Source of the DNA: CAYRXM01 sp964449465
GTDB lineage: Bacteria; Chloroflexota; Anaerolineae; JAFGEY01
Direction: 5' to 3'
Assembly: GCA_964449465.1 (NCBI GenBank)
Contig: CAYVBK010000018.1
Coordinates: forward strand, 1-64,000
DNA: 64,000 nucleotides
This document shows, piece by piece, positions 24,768-34,063 of the stretch (position 1 is its first letter; each line of letters opens with the position of its first letter). Made by a program: the position numbers and the translations under genes. The notes beneath the pieces are model-generated. The model was not told where the DNA came from and searched no databases. It worked only from the letters and a program-made list of their open reading frames with translations.

Positions 24768-27590
24768 TTATGACAAAGCTGTATCTGATGGAACAGGGTT
24801 TGTTTGCTCACTCAACGAGCCGATGCGACAGACCACATCACGCAGAGCCACATAGGCCGCATCGCGCACCAGCGCATCAGAGGCCGACAGCGCGGCCTGG
24901 AGCGGAGCAATGGCCCGCTCATCGCCATAAACGCGCAGCAGATCCACAGCAGCCAGTTGCGTCGCGCTGTTTTTCGACTGCAAAGCCTGCAACAAGATGC
25001 GCCAGGCCGTTTCCGGCGTCTCCATCGGCAGCCCCTCCTGCGCCGCCCAGGCCGCCAGCCACGGCTCGTGCAGCAGGTCGTGCTTGGGCAGAATAGACGG
25101 CGCGGCGGCCTGCGCTTTTTCCATCACCTCTGAAGCCGCCGAACGCACAAACCATTCGCCGTCTTGCCGAAACACCTGGATGATACGCTCCATCGCCCAG
25201 GGCTCGTTCACCTGCCCCAGCCCATAGATGGCGGCACGACGAATGTAAATATCGTCATTCTGCACGGCCTCTTGCAGCAAAGCCACGCCCTCGTTGCCCA
25301 ACAGGGCCAGCGATTCGGCGGCCACGCGGCGAGGCAGTTCTTCGGCGTCTTGCAAGCCCTGCACCAGCCCGTCGAGGACCTGCTCACCGCCCCATTGCCC
25401 CAGCGCATGTACCGCCTCGGCGCGCACCAGACAGTCGGCATCGTTCAACGCTTGCAGCAGACCGGCAATGACCCGCTCATCTTCTACCTGACCGGCCCCG
25501 AACACACCCATACGCCGCACCATCGGGTTGGCGTGCTTGATGGCCTGGCCGAACAAATACAGCGCGCCTTTGGCCTCGGTATAGGCGATGGTGGTAGCGG
25601 CCTGCTGACGCAGTGGAGCGGGCTGTTGCGGATCCAGCAATACCTGCGACAACTGCCCCAACACCCGCCCCATCAACTTTTTGTCCGGCTCGGACGACAG
25701 CACCAGGTATTGCGCCGCCGCCATAAAATTGCTGTGAAACGCATCATCCGCTCCTTTGATGCGCTCCAGCACCAGCGGCGTAGCCGTCGTCAGGGTGGCG
25801 TAAAAGCCCACCGTATCCTGCCAGCGCGGGTCATGCACGTGGGCGATCATTTCCTCATCCAGGCTGCTGCGGGCCGCGTGTTGGGCAGCAAAATACGCCC
25901 GCAGGGTAGGATGTACAAAGGCCACCCGGCCGCGTCCGACATCTATCAGCAACTCGCTGTTTTTGAGCAACGCGTTCAAGGCGGCGCGGGCCAGGCGGTT
26001 GACATTGGGTTGCTCATCCTGGCGGGCCGCCGTGCCAGATTTGCTATCGGTGGGAGCGGCCGCGGCTTGTGGCGACGCGCCTCCCCCTGCTGCGACCACC
26101 TGCGCCCGCAATTCGGGGCGAATCTGGAGCAGCAAATCAATGATCGGCTTTTCCAGTTCGTCGCGGCGAGCCTCGTAGCGGTTCTCCTGATGCATCTGCC
26201 AGGCCAGCGGCGCCAGCACCCGCCCCCAGTGAGGCAGCGCCAGCAGATCAGTCTCTATGCGGTTGAGCATAGACATGACCGTCTGCGCAAAATACATCAG
26301 ACGGGTGGGCGGCACCTCGGACTGCTCGTGCCAGACCAGCGACACCAGGGCCAGATCGAGAGGCAACACCCGGTCGCGCCGACCGGCCGGCCAGAATTGC
26401 AGCAGATTGGGCGGTGGAGCCGGCATTTCCGGCATCGGCCAATCGGCCTCGGCAGGCAGCGGACGCCCCTCGCGTTGCGCGCGCTTTTTCTCGGCCTCAA
26501 AAGCCGCCTGCGCCGCCGCCCGCTCAGTCTCCCAAACCGAGAGCATATTGGCCTCGTGCCAGGAACGCCACTGCTCGATAAATTGAGCCACCTGCTGTTG
26601 ATTCAACCCCTCCAGCAGCAGCGGAGCAAAACCTCGCTCGATCAGGCGACCATACCCCTCTGCCGTCCCGCCGACGATGAGAATATGATCGGGATAAGCC
26701 TGAGACAGGTCTTGCAGCCAGGTCAGAGCTTGAGCCGCCGCCTCTTCATCCAGCATATCCAGATTGTCGCAGACCAGCAAGCAGGGTCCCGAAATCAGCC
26801 GCGCCCGAACCGAGGCCGTAGCCGCCGCAGCAATGAGAACCGGCAGCGAAGTGGACAGATAATCGGTGATCGGCCGCAGCAGAGCATGCCGACCCGGCTC
26901 GCGCGCCGGCGCCAGGTTGAGCGATTCCAGCGGCACCCACACCGGCAGCCGTTCCTGCTCTACCCGGCGGGCCGCCGCCAGATCGGGCGCATCGGTCTCT
27001 TGAGGCGGGGCAAACCCCAACCGCCACCCCTCGCGGCGGGCAAACTGCCCGGCCAGGTGCAACAAAGCCGTCGTCCGCCCGCTGCCGACCGGCCCCAAAA
27101 CGGCCAAACGGCGCGACTGCTTGAGCGCGTCACCGATGCGGATGGTGGTCTGCTGCGGGTGCAGCAACTCGTACATGCGCAAACTGCGCCACGCCGCATC
27201 GTGTCCCTCTTCAGACAAAACCCCTTCGCTGGCAACAGGCGGTACGATCAGACGTGGCTCGACATAGACCCGGCTCAAAGGCACATGGTGTTTGAGCAGA
27301 TGCGCGTGTTCAGACAGGTGATCGAGGTACTCGCGGTAGCGATCCTGGACGCCGGTAGACAAGCGGTCGCGCACAAAAGAGAAACGCGAAACCACCGCAT
27401 CGCGCAGGCGGACAATGCGGTCGCGCAGCAAATAGAGGATCAACGCCAGCAGCGCGGCGACCACAAAACCCACCGCCGCCGAGATCCAATCCCATTGCCA
27501 GGGCTGCTTGCGGGCCACGATCAGGCTGCCGCACCACCAGGATACGCCCAGTTCACCCAATCGCCGGGTCCATCTCTTTTCGTTTGCCAT
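24768..27590 (-). CDS. NACHT-like STAND NTPase with HEAT repeats
   Basis: A 940-residue protein. An N-terminal membrane segment (residues about 30-52, AAVGFVVAALLALILYLL) is followed by an NTPase domain with P-loop GPVGSGRTT at residues 166-174, where the usual Lys is Arg, and a Walker B-like strand CLLVCDNLDML. After it come a helical region with a sensor-like VGGTAEGYGRLIERGF and a C-terminal array of HEAT repeats from about residue 640 (repeated RxxAxxALGQ units). This is the layout of NACHT/STAND signalling ATPases, many of which act in immunity or regulation. AGGAG precedes the start at 27590. It leads a run with the amidase and ABC-2 exporter, 34 bp away. Confidence 0.82.
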   Translation of the reverse strand: MANEKRWTRRLGELGVSWWCGSLIVARKQPWQWDWISAAVGFVVAALLALILYLLRDRIVRLRDAVVSRFSFVRDRLSTGVQDRYREYLDHLSEHAHLLKHHVPLSRVYVEPRLIVPPVASEGVLSEEGHDAAWRSLRMYELLHPQQTTIRIGDALKQSRRLAVLGPVGSGRTTALLHLAGQFARREGWRLGFAPPQETDAPDLAAARRVEQERLPVWVPLESLNLAPAREPGRHALLRPITDYLSTSLPVLIAAAATASVRARLISGPCLLVCDNLDMLDEEAAAQALTWLQDLSQAYPDHILIVGGTAEGYGRLIERGFAPLLLEGLNQQQVAQFIEQWRSWHEANMLSVWETERAAAQAAFEAEKKRAQREGRPLPAEADWPMPEMPAPPPNLLQFWPAGRRDRVLPLDLALVSLVWHEQSEVPPTRLMYFAQTVMSMLNRIETDLLALPHWGRVLAPLAWQMHQENRYEARRDELEKPIIDLLLQIRPELRAQVVAAGGGASPQAAAAPTDSKSGTAARQDEQPNVNRLARAALNALLKNSELLIDVGRGRVAFVHPTLRAYFAAQHAARSSLDEEMIAHVHDPRWQDTVGFYATLTTATPLVLERIKGADDAFHSNFMAAAQYLVLSSEPDKKLMGRVLGQLSQVLLDPQQPAPLRQQAATTIAYTEAKGALYLFGQAIKHANPMVRRMGVFGAGQVEDERVIAGLLQALNDADCLVRAEAVHALGQWGGEQVLDGLVQGLQDAEELPRRVAAESLALLGNEGVALLQEAVQNDDIYIRRAAIYGLGQVNEPWAMERIIQVFRQDGEWFVRSAASEVMEKAQAAAPSILPKHDLLHEPWLAAWAAQEGLPMETPETAWRILLQALQSKNSATQLAAVDLLRVYGDERAIAPLQAALSASDALVRDAAYVALRDVVCRIGSLSEQTNPVPSDTALS

Positions 27591-27706
27591 AATCACTCCT
27601 CTGACACGACAACCGTATTGCATCGCCCTGGCTCATTGCCGCTATAATCACACTCTTTTTGCTGAAATTGTACTCAAAACCAACCCTCGATGCAACCACC
27701 ATCGGG

Positions 27707-27764
27707 CGCGTTGGTTGAGTGCGTTCGGTAGAACGCCATCGAAACCAACGCCGATTTCGACAGG
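27707..27764. repeat. Dispersed repeat, copy A
   Basis: A stretch containing GCGTTGGTTGAGTGCGTTCGG and the hairpin half GTTGAGTG...CGAAACCAACGCCG followed by TTTCGACAGGCTCAATCGG. The same words recur at 46511-46548 and, inverted, at 48207-48253. It is a short interspersed repeat between convergent or tandem minus-strand genes. Confidence 0.65.
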
Positions 27765-27765
27765 C

Positions 27766-28779
27766 TCAATCGGCATCGGCGACAGGCGACAACAACCGTC
27801 CCTCGTAAATCCGCCGCACCGTATCCTCAATGTCTGGCTCGCGCACCTGCAAATCTTGAATGCGGTACTGTGCCGACAATCGCCCGATCAAGGCCGACGC
27901 TGTGATCGCCCCTCGCTCAAAGCGATACGTCACCCGCCGACCTTCCCGCCCGACTACCTCGGCGTCGGCCACGTCTACCTGCTCGTAAAGCTCGGCAAAA
28001 TCCACCACCAACTCTCGCTTGCCGCCAAAACGATCTCGCAGCGCGTCCAACTGCCCATCAAACAGCAGCCGCCCCTGATCAATGATCATCACCCGGTCGC
28101 ACAATTTTTCCACATCCGAGAGATCGTGCGTGGTCAGAATGACGGTGACGCCGCGCTGCCGGTTGATGTGCAAAATAAACTGGCGGATGCGCTCCTTGGC
28201 CACCACATCCAAACCGATAGTCGGCTCGTCGAGAAAGAGCAGCGGCGGATCGTGCATCAAGGCAGCACAAATATCGGCGCGCATGCGCTGCCCCAACGAC
28301 AGGGCGCGCACCGGCGTATTCAAAAATGCATCCAGGTCGAGCAGCCGGCGAAACTCGGCCAGGTTGTGCTGAAACCGCGCCGGCGGAATTTTGTAAATGT
28401 ATTGCAGCAGATCAAACGATTCGATCACCGGCAGGTCCCACCACAGCGTGGTGCGCTGTCCAAACACCGCCCCGATGTGCGCCACATGCGCCTGCCGCTC
28501 TCGCCACGGCACCCGCCCCTGCACGCTCATCTCGCCACCCGACGGCACCAGCAGGCCGGTGAGCATCTTGATCGTGGTAGACTTGCCCGCCCCGTTCGGC
28601 CCGATATAGCCCACCAACTCACCCGGCCGCACCTCAAAGCTGATCCCATCCACCGCCCGCACCAGGGTGTATTGATGGGTCAACAGATTGCGCAGCGCGC
28701 CCCAGACCCCGCGATGATGGCGGTATATCTTGAAATGTTTACACAAACCTTGAACACGAATGATCGAATCGGCCATCAT
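27766..28779 (-). CDS. ABC transporter ATP-binding protein (ABC-2 system)
   Basis: A 337-residue nucleotide-binding subunit of the viologen/daunorubicin type. Walker A GPNGAGKSTTIKMLTGLL, Q-loop region, signature LSLGQRMRADICAALMHD, Walker B LLFLDEPTIGLD, H-loop TTHDLSDVEKLCD. The start at 28779 overlaps the stop of the permease gene as ATGA; a longer frame begins upstream inside that permease and is not the real start. It pairs with the two permease genes at 28776-30374, giving a two-permease exporter typical of the DUF990 group. Confidence 0.9.
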   Translation of the reverse strand: MMADSIIRVQGLCKHFKIYRHHRGVWGALRNLLTHQYTLVRAVDGISFEVRPGELVGYIGPNGAGKSTTIKMLTGLLVPSGGEMSVQGRVPWRERQAHVAHIGAVFGQRTTLWWDLPVIESFDLLQYIYKIPPARFQHNLAEFRRLLDLDAFLNTPVRALSLGQRMRADICAALMHDPPLLFLDEPTIGLDVVAKERIRQFILHINRQRGVTVILTTHDLSDVEKLCDRVMIIDQGRLLFDGQLDALRDRFGGKRELVVDFAELYEQVDVADAEVVGREGRRVTYRFERGAITASALIGRLSAQYRIQDLQVREPDIEDTVRRIYEGRLLSPVADAD

Positions 28780-29576
28780 GTCCCCGTGCTGGTGTAATGA
28801 CGAATGCCAAACTGCCAGAACCGAAGCGCCACCGCCAGCATGCCCACGCCCACCAGCGGCGCCAACAGCGGCGACCATGATGGCATCCCTAGCGGATCGG
28901 GCTTGTCCAATATGTACAATGCAGGATAATAATTCAAGAAAATCGAAGGGATGATATAGGTAAAAAAGCGGCGGATCCAGCGGTGATAGATGCTCATAGG
29001 ATACGACATGAGCTCGACGCCGCCATAGGTGAAAATGTTGACCGCCTCGACCGACTCGACCGTCCAAAATGTGGTGGTTGAGCCGATGATAAACAGCCCG
29101 GCGAAAAAGCAGATCAGCCCGATCAAAATAACCGGCAGAAAAATGGCTTTGAGCAACGTCCAGCGCACGCCGGCCCACAGCAGCGACATAGCCAGCACCG
29201 CCCCGCCCTGTGTAATGCGTGCCAGACGACGCAGCGTAAATTCCGAGCCAAGCACCTGCCAGGTGATGCTCATCGGGCGCAGCAAGAGTTGATCCAACAA
29301 ACCGCGCCGCACCTGCTGCCCAAAATTGCCGGGATCAAAACCGCCAAATACCATATCCATGATCCCAAACGAGGTCTCGGCGGTGCCGTACAAAAAAGCA
29401 ATCTCCCACAACGTCCACCCGGCAATGTGTTCAAACCGCTGCAAGATCATGGCCAGCGAGCCAAATGCAGCGAACGTACCGATGGTGACGCTGAGCAGAT
29501 CGAACAGAAACGAGATGCGATATTCAAGCTGCGAGCGGATGCTGACGCCGATGAGACGCAAATAGAGCCTGAACAC
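28776..29576 (-). CDS. ABC-2 family permease (DUF990-like), first subunit
   Basis: A 266-residue membrane protein with about six helices (ISFLFDLLSVTIGTFAAFGSL, RWTLLKAIFLPVILIGLICFF among them). It resembles ABC-2 family permeases that pair with a second permease and one ATPase. It starts 6 bp after the second permease and overlaps the ATPase gene by 4 bp. Confidence 0.82.
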   Translation of the reverse strand: MFRLYLRLIGVSIRSQLEYRISFLFDLLSVTIGTFAAFGSLAMILQRFEHIAGWTLWEIAFLYGTAETSFGIMDMVFGGFDPGNFGQQVRRGLLDQLLLRPMSITWQVLGSEFTLRRLARITQGGAVLAMSLLWAGVRWTLLKAIFLPVILIGLICFFAGLFIIGSTTTFWTVESVEAVNIFTYGGVELMSYPMSIYHRWIRRFFTYIIPSIFLNYYPALYILDKPDPLGMPSWSPLLAPLVGVGMLAVALRFWQFGIRHYTSTGT

Positions 29577-29582
29577 GCCCGG

Positions 29583-30374
29583 CTATCCCCCCTGAATGAC
29601 CAGTTTGCGCACACCGGCGCGCAAGGTGAATTGAATCACCACAAACAGCAGCACCACCCACAACACCTGCTGCCCCAGAGCCAGCCACAGTTCGCGGCCG
29701 CGCAGCACCCCCAGATACACCTCGATCACGGTGTTGACCATCGAAGGAAAAGGCGTCCAGCGACACAGCCGCACAAACCAATCGGGGAAAAAGCGCAAAG
29801 GCATCATAAAGCCAGAGAGGAACCACGAGATACTAAAAGCCACCCGCCCGATCCCCCGCGCATCGGGCGTCCAAAACGCAGCCAGGTTGACCAGAAACCG
29901 CCAGCAAAAGCCCACCAGCAGGCTCAAAACCAGCGAAACCGCCAGAGCCACCCACTGCCCCGGCAAAGTCGGCCACGTCAATGGGAAAAAAAAGGCATAA
30001 GCAATCAAGATGGTCACGCCACGCGCCAGAAAATGCACCACCGCCCGCCCCACATCTTGGGCCAGCCAAAACATAAAATAATCCAGCGGCTTGAGCAGAT
30101 CCGAGGCAATGTCGCCGCTATAGACGGCCCGCATCACCTCCCACCAACCAAAAATGTTCAAATAAGCGATCACCGCCTGGGTCAGGCCGGTATAGGTAAC
30201 GGCGGCACGCAGGTCAATGCCGCCCACCTCGCTGCGAGATTGAAAAAGGGCCACCATCACATAGGCGCGCAGCAGGCCGAAAAAGAAATTGGTGGCCAGC
30301 CCGGCCAGGTTGGCCGCTCGATAAGCCAGTTGTCGTTGAAAGGCCAAAGCGGCCAGCTTGACAAACAGACGCAC
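29583..30374 (-). CDS. ABC-2 family permease (DUF990-like), second subunit
   Basis: A 263-residue membrane protein with about six helices. The N-terminus (LAALAFQRQLAYRAANLAGL) and the middle LDYFMFWLAQDVGRAV fit the DUF990-type permeases of the viologen-exporter group. Paired with the neighbouring permease and ATPase. It follows the ABC exporter gene at 30387 by 12 bp and may be cotranscribed with it. Substrate unknown. Confidence 0.82.
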   Translation of the reverse strand: MRLFVKLAALAFQRQLAYRAANLAGLATNFFFGLLRAYVMVALFQSRSEVGGIDLRAAVTYTGLTQAVIAYLNIFGWWEVMRAVYSGDIASDLLKPLDYFMFWLAQDVGRAVVHFLARGVTILIAYAFFFPLTWPTLPGQWVALAVSLVLSLLVGFCWRFLVNLAAFWTPDARGIGRVAFSISWFLSGFMMPLRFFPDWFVRLCRWTPFPSMVNTVIEVYLGVLRGRELWLALGQQVLWVVLLFVVIQFTLRAGVRKLVIQGG

Positions 30375-30386
30375 CCCGCCCCCCGA

Positions 30387-32195
30387 TCAGGCCTCTTGTA
30401 CAGCCTGGTAACTGAGCGAATACAGCCGATAATAGACACCCTGCCGCGCCAGCAGCTCCTCATGCGTGCCGCGCTCGACAATCTGCCCGTGATCCATCAC
30501 CAAAATCTGGTCGGCGCGGGTGATGGTCGAGAGGCGATGAGCGATCACAAACGACGTGCGCCCCTCCAACAGCCGGCTCATAGCCTCCTGGATGATCCGC
30601 TCAGTCTGCGTATCCACGCTTGAAGTGGCCTCGTCCAGGATCAAGATACGCGGGTCGGCCAGCAGGGCACGGGCAAACGAGATGAGCTGCCGCTGCCCCA
30701 CCGACAAGAGCATGCCACCTTCCTGGACTTCTGTATCGTAACCATCGCTCAATTTCTCTATAAAATCGTGCGCGCCCACCGCCCGCGCCGCCGCCTCGAT
30801 CTCGGCAGCGGTTGCATCCAGGCGACCGTAGCGAATGTTCTCTCGAACCGTACCGTTGAACAAAAAGGGGTCTTGAAACACCGTGCCGATCTGTCGGTGC
30901 AGGCTGGCCTGCGTCACCTGACGCAGGTCATAGCCATCCATGCGAATCGCCCCCCGATCCACATCATACAGGCGGCTCAATACCTTGATCATCGAGCTTT
31001 TGCCGGCGCCGGTCTCGCCCACAAAAGCCACCATCTGCCCCGGCTCGACCTGAAAATCAATGTCTTGCAGCACCATCGTATCGGCATCATAGCCGAAAAA
31101 CACATGATCAAACTGCACCCGCCCCTGAACCAAAGGCAGTTCCAGCGCGTCCGGCGCATCAGTGATGGACGGCTGCGTGTCCAGCAGGTCAAAGATGCGC
31201 TCGCCCGACGCCATCGCCGCCTGAAGGCTGTTGTAACGCATGGCCAGGTCGCGGATGGGTCCAAAAAAGTTGCCAATGTACATGGTAAAGGCAATCAACG
31301 TGCCTGCGCTCAACTGTTGATGCAGCACCAGCGTACCGCCATACCAGATCACCAGGCCGATGGCAATCATGCTCAGCAGGTCTACCGCCGGGAAAAAGAT
31401 GGACGACAGCCGCGTAGACTGGACATTGGCGTTGAAAAAATCCTGGTTCAGGCGGTTGGCAAAACGGCCATAGTTGTAATCCTCGCGGGTAAAAGATTGC
31501 ACCACCCGCACACCGCTGATATTCTCTTGCAAATCCGCGCTGACCAGGGCATTGGCTTTGCGCCCCCACCGATACGCATCCCGCGCCTTGCGCCGCCATA
31601 TTTCAGTGCCGACGCCCATAATCGGCAAGACGGCAAAGGCAATCAGAGACAGGCGGGCGTTCATCGAAAACATGATCACAATGGTGCCGATCAGGTTGAT
31701 CAGGTCATTGATCACAAAGATCACCGACCAGGTCATCAGGTCCTGCACCCGGTCAATATCGGTAGTCATGCGCGACATCAGCCGACCGATCTCGTGTTCG
31801 CTGTAAAAGTCCATCGAAAGCTCTTGAAATTTGGCAAACATCTGATCGCGCATTTTTTGAATGATGCGCGTGCCGGCCCAGGCCATAATGTTGATGCGCA
31901 GGGTGGTAGACAGCGCCCCAAACGCGCTCAGCCCCAGATACACAAACACCATGTTGAACAGGTAATCGGGCTGCCGCTGACCGATCCCTACATCTATGAT
32001 CTGCGACAAAATCCACGGGCGCGACAGTTCGATCAAGGCAATGCTGACCATGATCAGGGCTGCGGCCACGACGTGCCCGGCATACCGCGACAGGTACGAC
32101 AGCAGTCGTCCAGCAATCCGGGCATCATATTCTTTATATTGATAATCTTCTTCGAGTTGTTCCGTCTTTTTCTTGGTTGTGGTCTCTACCGACAT
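30387..32195 (-). CDS. ABC exporter half-transporter, canonical subunit
   Basis: A 602-residue type IV exporter half: a six-helix membrane domain (residues about 40-320) followed by an NBD. Walker A GETGAGKSS, Walker B ILILDEATSSVD with the catalytic Glu, H-loop IAHRLSTI, and a variant signature LSVGQ in place of LSGGQ. The ATG at 32195 was chosen because a longer frame needs a TTG start inside the overlap. It pairs with the gene at 32207, whose NBD is degenerate, so the two likely form a heterodimeric lipid or drug exporter of the TM287/288 type. Confidence 0.9.
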   Translation of the reverse strand: MSVETTTKKKTEQLEEDYQYKEYDARIAGRLLSYLSRYAGHVVAAALIMVSIALIELSRPWILSQIIDVGIGQRQPDYLFNMVFVYLGLSAFGALSTTLRINIMAWAGTRIIQKMRDQMFAKFQELSMDFYSEHEIGRLMSRMTTDIDRVQDLMTWSVIFVINDLINLIGTIVIMFSMNARLSLIAFAVLPIMGVGTEIWRRKARDAYRWGRKANALVSADLQENISGVRVVQSFTREDYNYGRFANRLNQDFFNANVQSTRLSSIFFPAVDLLSMIAIGLVIWYGGTLVLHQQLSAGTLIAFTMYIGNFFGPIRDLAMRYNSLQAAMASGERIFDLLDTQPSITDAPDALELPLVQGRVQFDHVFFGYDADTMVLQDIDFQVEPGQMVAFVGETGAGKSSMIKVLSRLYDVDRGAIRMDGYDLRQVTQASLHRQIGTVFQDPFLFNGTVRENIRYGRLDATAAEIEAAARAVGAHDFIEKLSDGYDTEVQEGGMLLSVGQRQLISFARALLADPRILILDEATSSVDTQTERIIQEAMSRLLEGRTSFVIAHRLSTITRADQILVMDHGQIVERGTHEELLARQGVYYRLYSLSYQAVQEA

Positions 32196-32206
32196 GCTGC
32201 CCCCAA

Positions 32207-34042
32207 TCAACCTGCTGCGCCTTCAAACACGCCGCCGCCGCCACCCACCGAAACCCGTCGCCGCGCCTGCGCCTCTACCAAACCGCCCATCGCCAGCAAC
32301 TCGCGGCGCAGTCGCTCCTGGTCGCGCAGTTGCAGATCATAGATCTCTTTGTACAGCCCGCCCTGCGCCAGCAATTCCTCGTGCCGCCCATGCTGGACAA
32401 TCCGCCCGCCATCCAGCACCACAATCTGATCGGCATTGATCACCGTCTGCAATCGCTGGGCAATGACAAAGGTGGTGCGCCCCTGCATCAAGGTGCGCAA
32501 AGCTTGCTGAATTTGGTACTCGGTCTCGGTGTCCACGCTAGAGGTCGAATCGTCCAAAATCAAAATGCGCGGGTCCATCAGCAGGGCGCGGGCAATGGCA
32601 ATGCGCTGTCGCTGCCCACCCGAAACGGTCACGCCGCGCTCGCCCACCATCGTCTCATAGCCATCGGGAAATTCCATAATGAAACGGTGCGCATGCGCCG
32701 CCTGCGCCGCAGCGATCACCTCTTTCTCTGTGGCATCCTGCCGACCATAGGCGATATTCTCGCGGATGGTAGCCGAGAACAGCAGGCTCTCTTGCAGCAC
32801 AATGCCGATCTGCAGACGCAGGCTGTTCAAATCCATCTCGCGCACATCTATGCCGTCCACCAACACCCGCCCCTGCGCCACATCGTAAAAGCGCGGAATC
32901 AGGTTGACCAGCGTGGTCTTGCCCGAACCGGTCTTGCCCAACAGGGCCACCACCTGACCGGGCCGGGCATTGATGTGAATATCTTTTAGAACATATTGGT
33001 CGCTGTTGGGGTAGCGGAACGATACATGCTCAAACTGAACGTGGCCGGTCAGCCGCTCTGGTTTGACAGCCTGCTCTGGCGAGCGAATCAGGACCGGCTC
33101 GTCCAGTAGTTCAAAAATGCGCTCTGCCGACGCCATCGCCTCGGAGAGCATGTTGACAAAAAAGCCAAACTGGCGCGCCGGCATGCCCAACATCGCCACA
33201 TAGCTGTTAAAAGCCACCAGAGTGCCGATGGTCATCCGCCCGGCCAGCACCTCTTGCCCGCCAAACCACAAGATCAGTACGGTGCTGAAAAAGACAATCA
33301 CCGACATGGCCGGAAAGTTGGTCGAGAAATAGCGGGTGATCTGGATGCGCTTGTCAAACACATCCTGGTTCTGGCGAGCAAACCGCTCGATCTCGAAAGG
33401 TTGCCGGGCAAACCCTTTGACCACCTGAATGCCCATCAGGTTTTCCTGCAAAATGGTGTTCAATTTGCCGGTGCTTTGCATCATGTCGCGAAACCGATTG
33501 CGCGCCAGGCGGCCAAAGCGCATGGCCAGAATAAAGATCAACGGCAAAGGAGCCAGAGCCAGCAGAGCCAGCCGCACATTTTGCAACAGCAAGATGGTGA
33601 TGGTGGCGATCATCATCACAGCCATATTGATCACTTCGAGCAGCCCGCCCGAAATGAACCGTTGCACAGCATTAACATCGCCGGTGCAGCGGGTCATCAA
33701 CTGACCGGTCTGAGCGCGGTCGTGAAAGGAAAAAGAGAGCGACTCGATGTGCCGATACAGCCTGTTCTTGAGATCATAGACCACGCGCCACGACAACCAC
33801 TCGCTGTAATACCGCTGCCCAAACCCAAACAGAGCCTTGACCAGTCCCAAACCCAGCACGATCAGCCCGGCCTGAATCATAAAACCGGGCCGCTCGCCGG
33901 TCACACCCACATCAATAACCTCTCGCAGCAGCCAGGGCAGGGCCAGGTTGAGAGCCATCCCCACCAGCAGAGACACGCACGCCAGGATCAGTTCTTTTCG
34001 ATAAAGAGCCAGCAATTCCCACAAACGCCGCGCCAGTCGCAT
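32207..34042 (-). CDS. ABC exporter half-transporter, degenerate-site subunit
   Basis: A 611-residue half exporter with a six-helix domain and NBD. Walker A GKTGSGKTT is intact and the signature is VSGGQ, but the Walker B is ILILDDSTSS with Asp in place of the catalytic Glu, and the H-loop reads IAQRL with Gln in place of His. These are hallmarks of the inactive-site subunit of heterodimeric exporters. It lies 12 bp ahead of its canonical partner (30387-32195) and 22 bp behind the double-GNAT gene. Confidence 0.9.
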   Translation of the reverse strand: MRLARRLWELLALYRKELILACVSLLVGMALNLALPWLLREVIDVGVTGERPGFMIQAGLIVLGLGLVKALFGFGQRYYSEWLSWRVVYDLKNRLYRHIESLSFSFHDRAQTGQLMTRCTGDVNAVQRFISGGLLEVINMAVMMIATITILLLQNVRLALLALAPLPLIFILAMRFGRLARNRFRDMMQSTGKLNTILQENLMGIQVVKGFARQPFEIERFARQNQDVFDKRIQITRYFSTNFPAMSVIVFFSTVLILWFGGQEVLAGRMTIGTLVAFNSYVAMLGMPARQFGFFVNMLSEAMASAERIFELLDEPVLIRSPEQAVKPERLTGHVQFEHVSFRYPNSDQYVLKDIHINARPGQVVALLGKTGSGKTTLVNLIPRFYDVAQGRVLVDGIDVREMDLNSLRLQIGIVLQESLLFSATIRENIAYGRQDATEKEVIAAAQAAHAHRFIMEFPDGYETMVGERGVTVSGGQRQRIAIARALLMDPRILILDDSTSSVDTETEYQIQQALRTLMQGRTTFVIAQRLQTVINADQIVVLDGGRIVQHGRHEELLAQGGLYKEIYDLQLRDQERLRRELLAMGGLVEAQARRRVSVGGGGGVFEGAAG

Positions 34043-34063
34043 AAACGCCGCCTCTCCGTCTCT

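Noticed and set aside
25164..27647. Long plus-strand frame opposite the NACHT-like gene
   Set aside because: Gln/Arg/His-rich shadow translation in a high-GC region without any motif.
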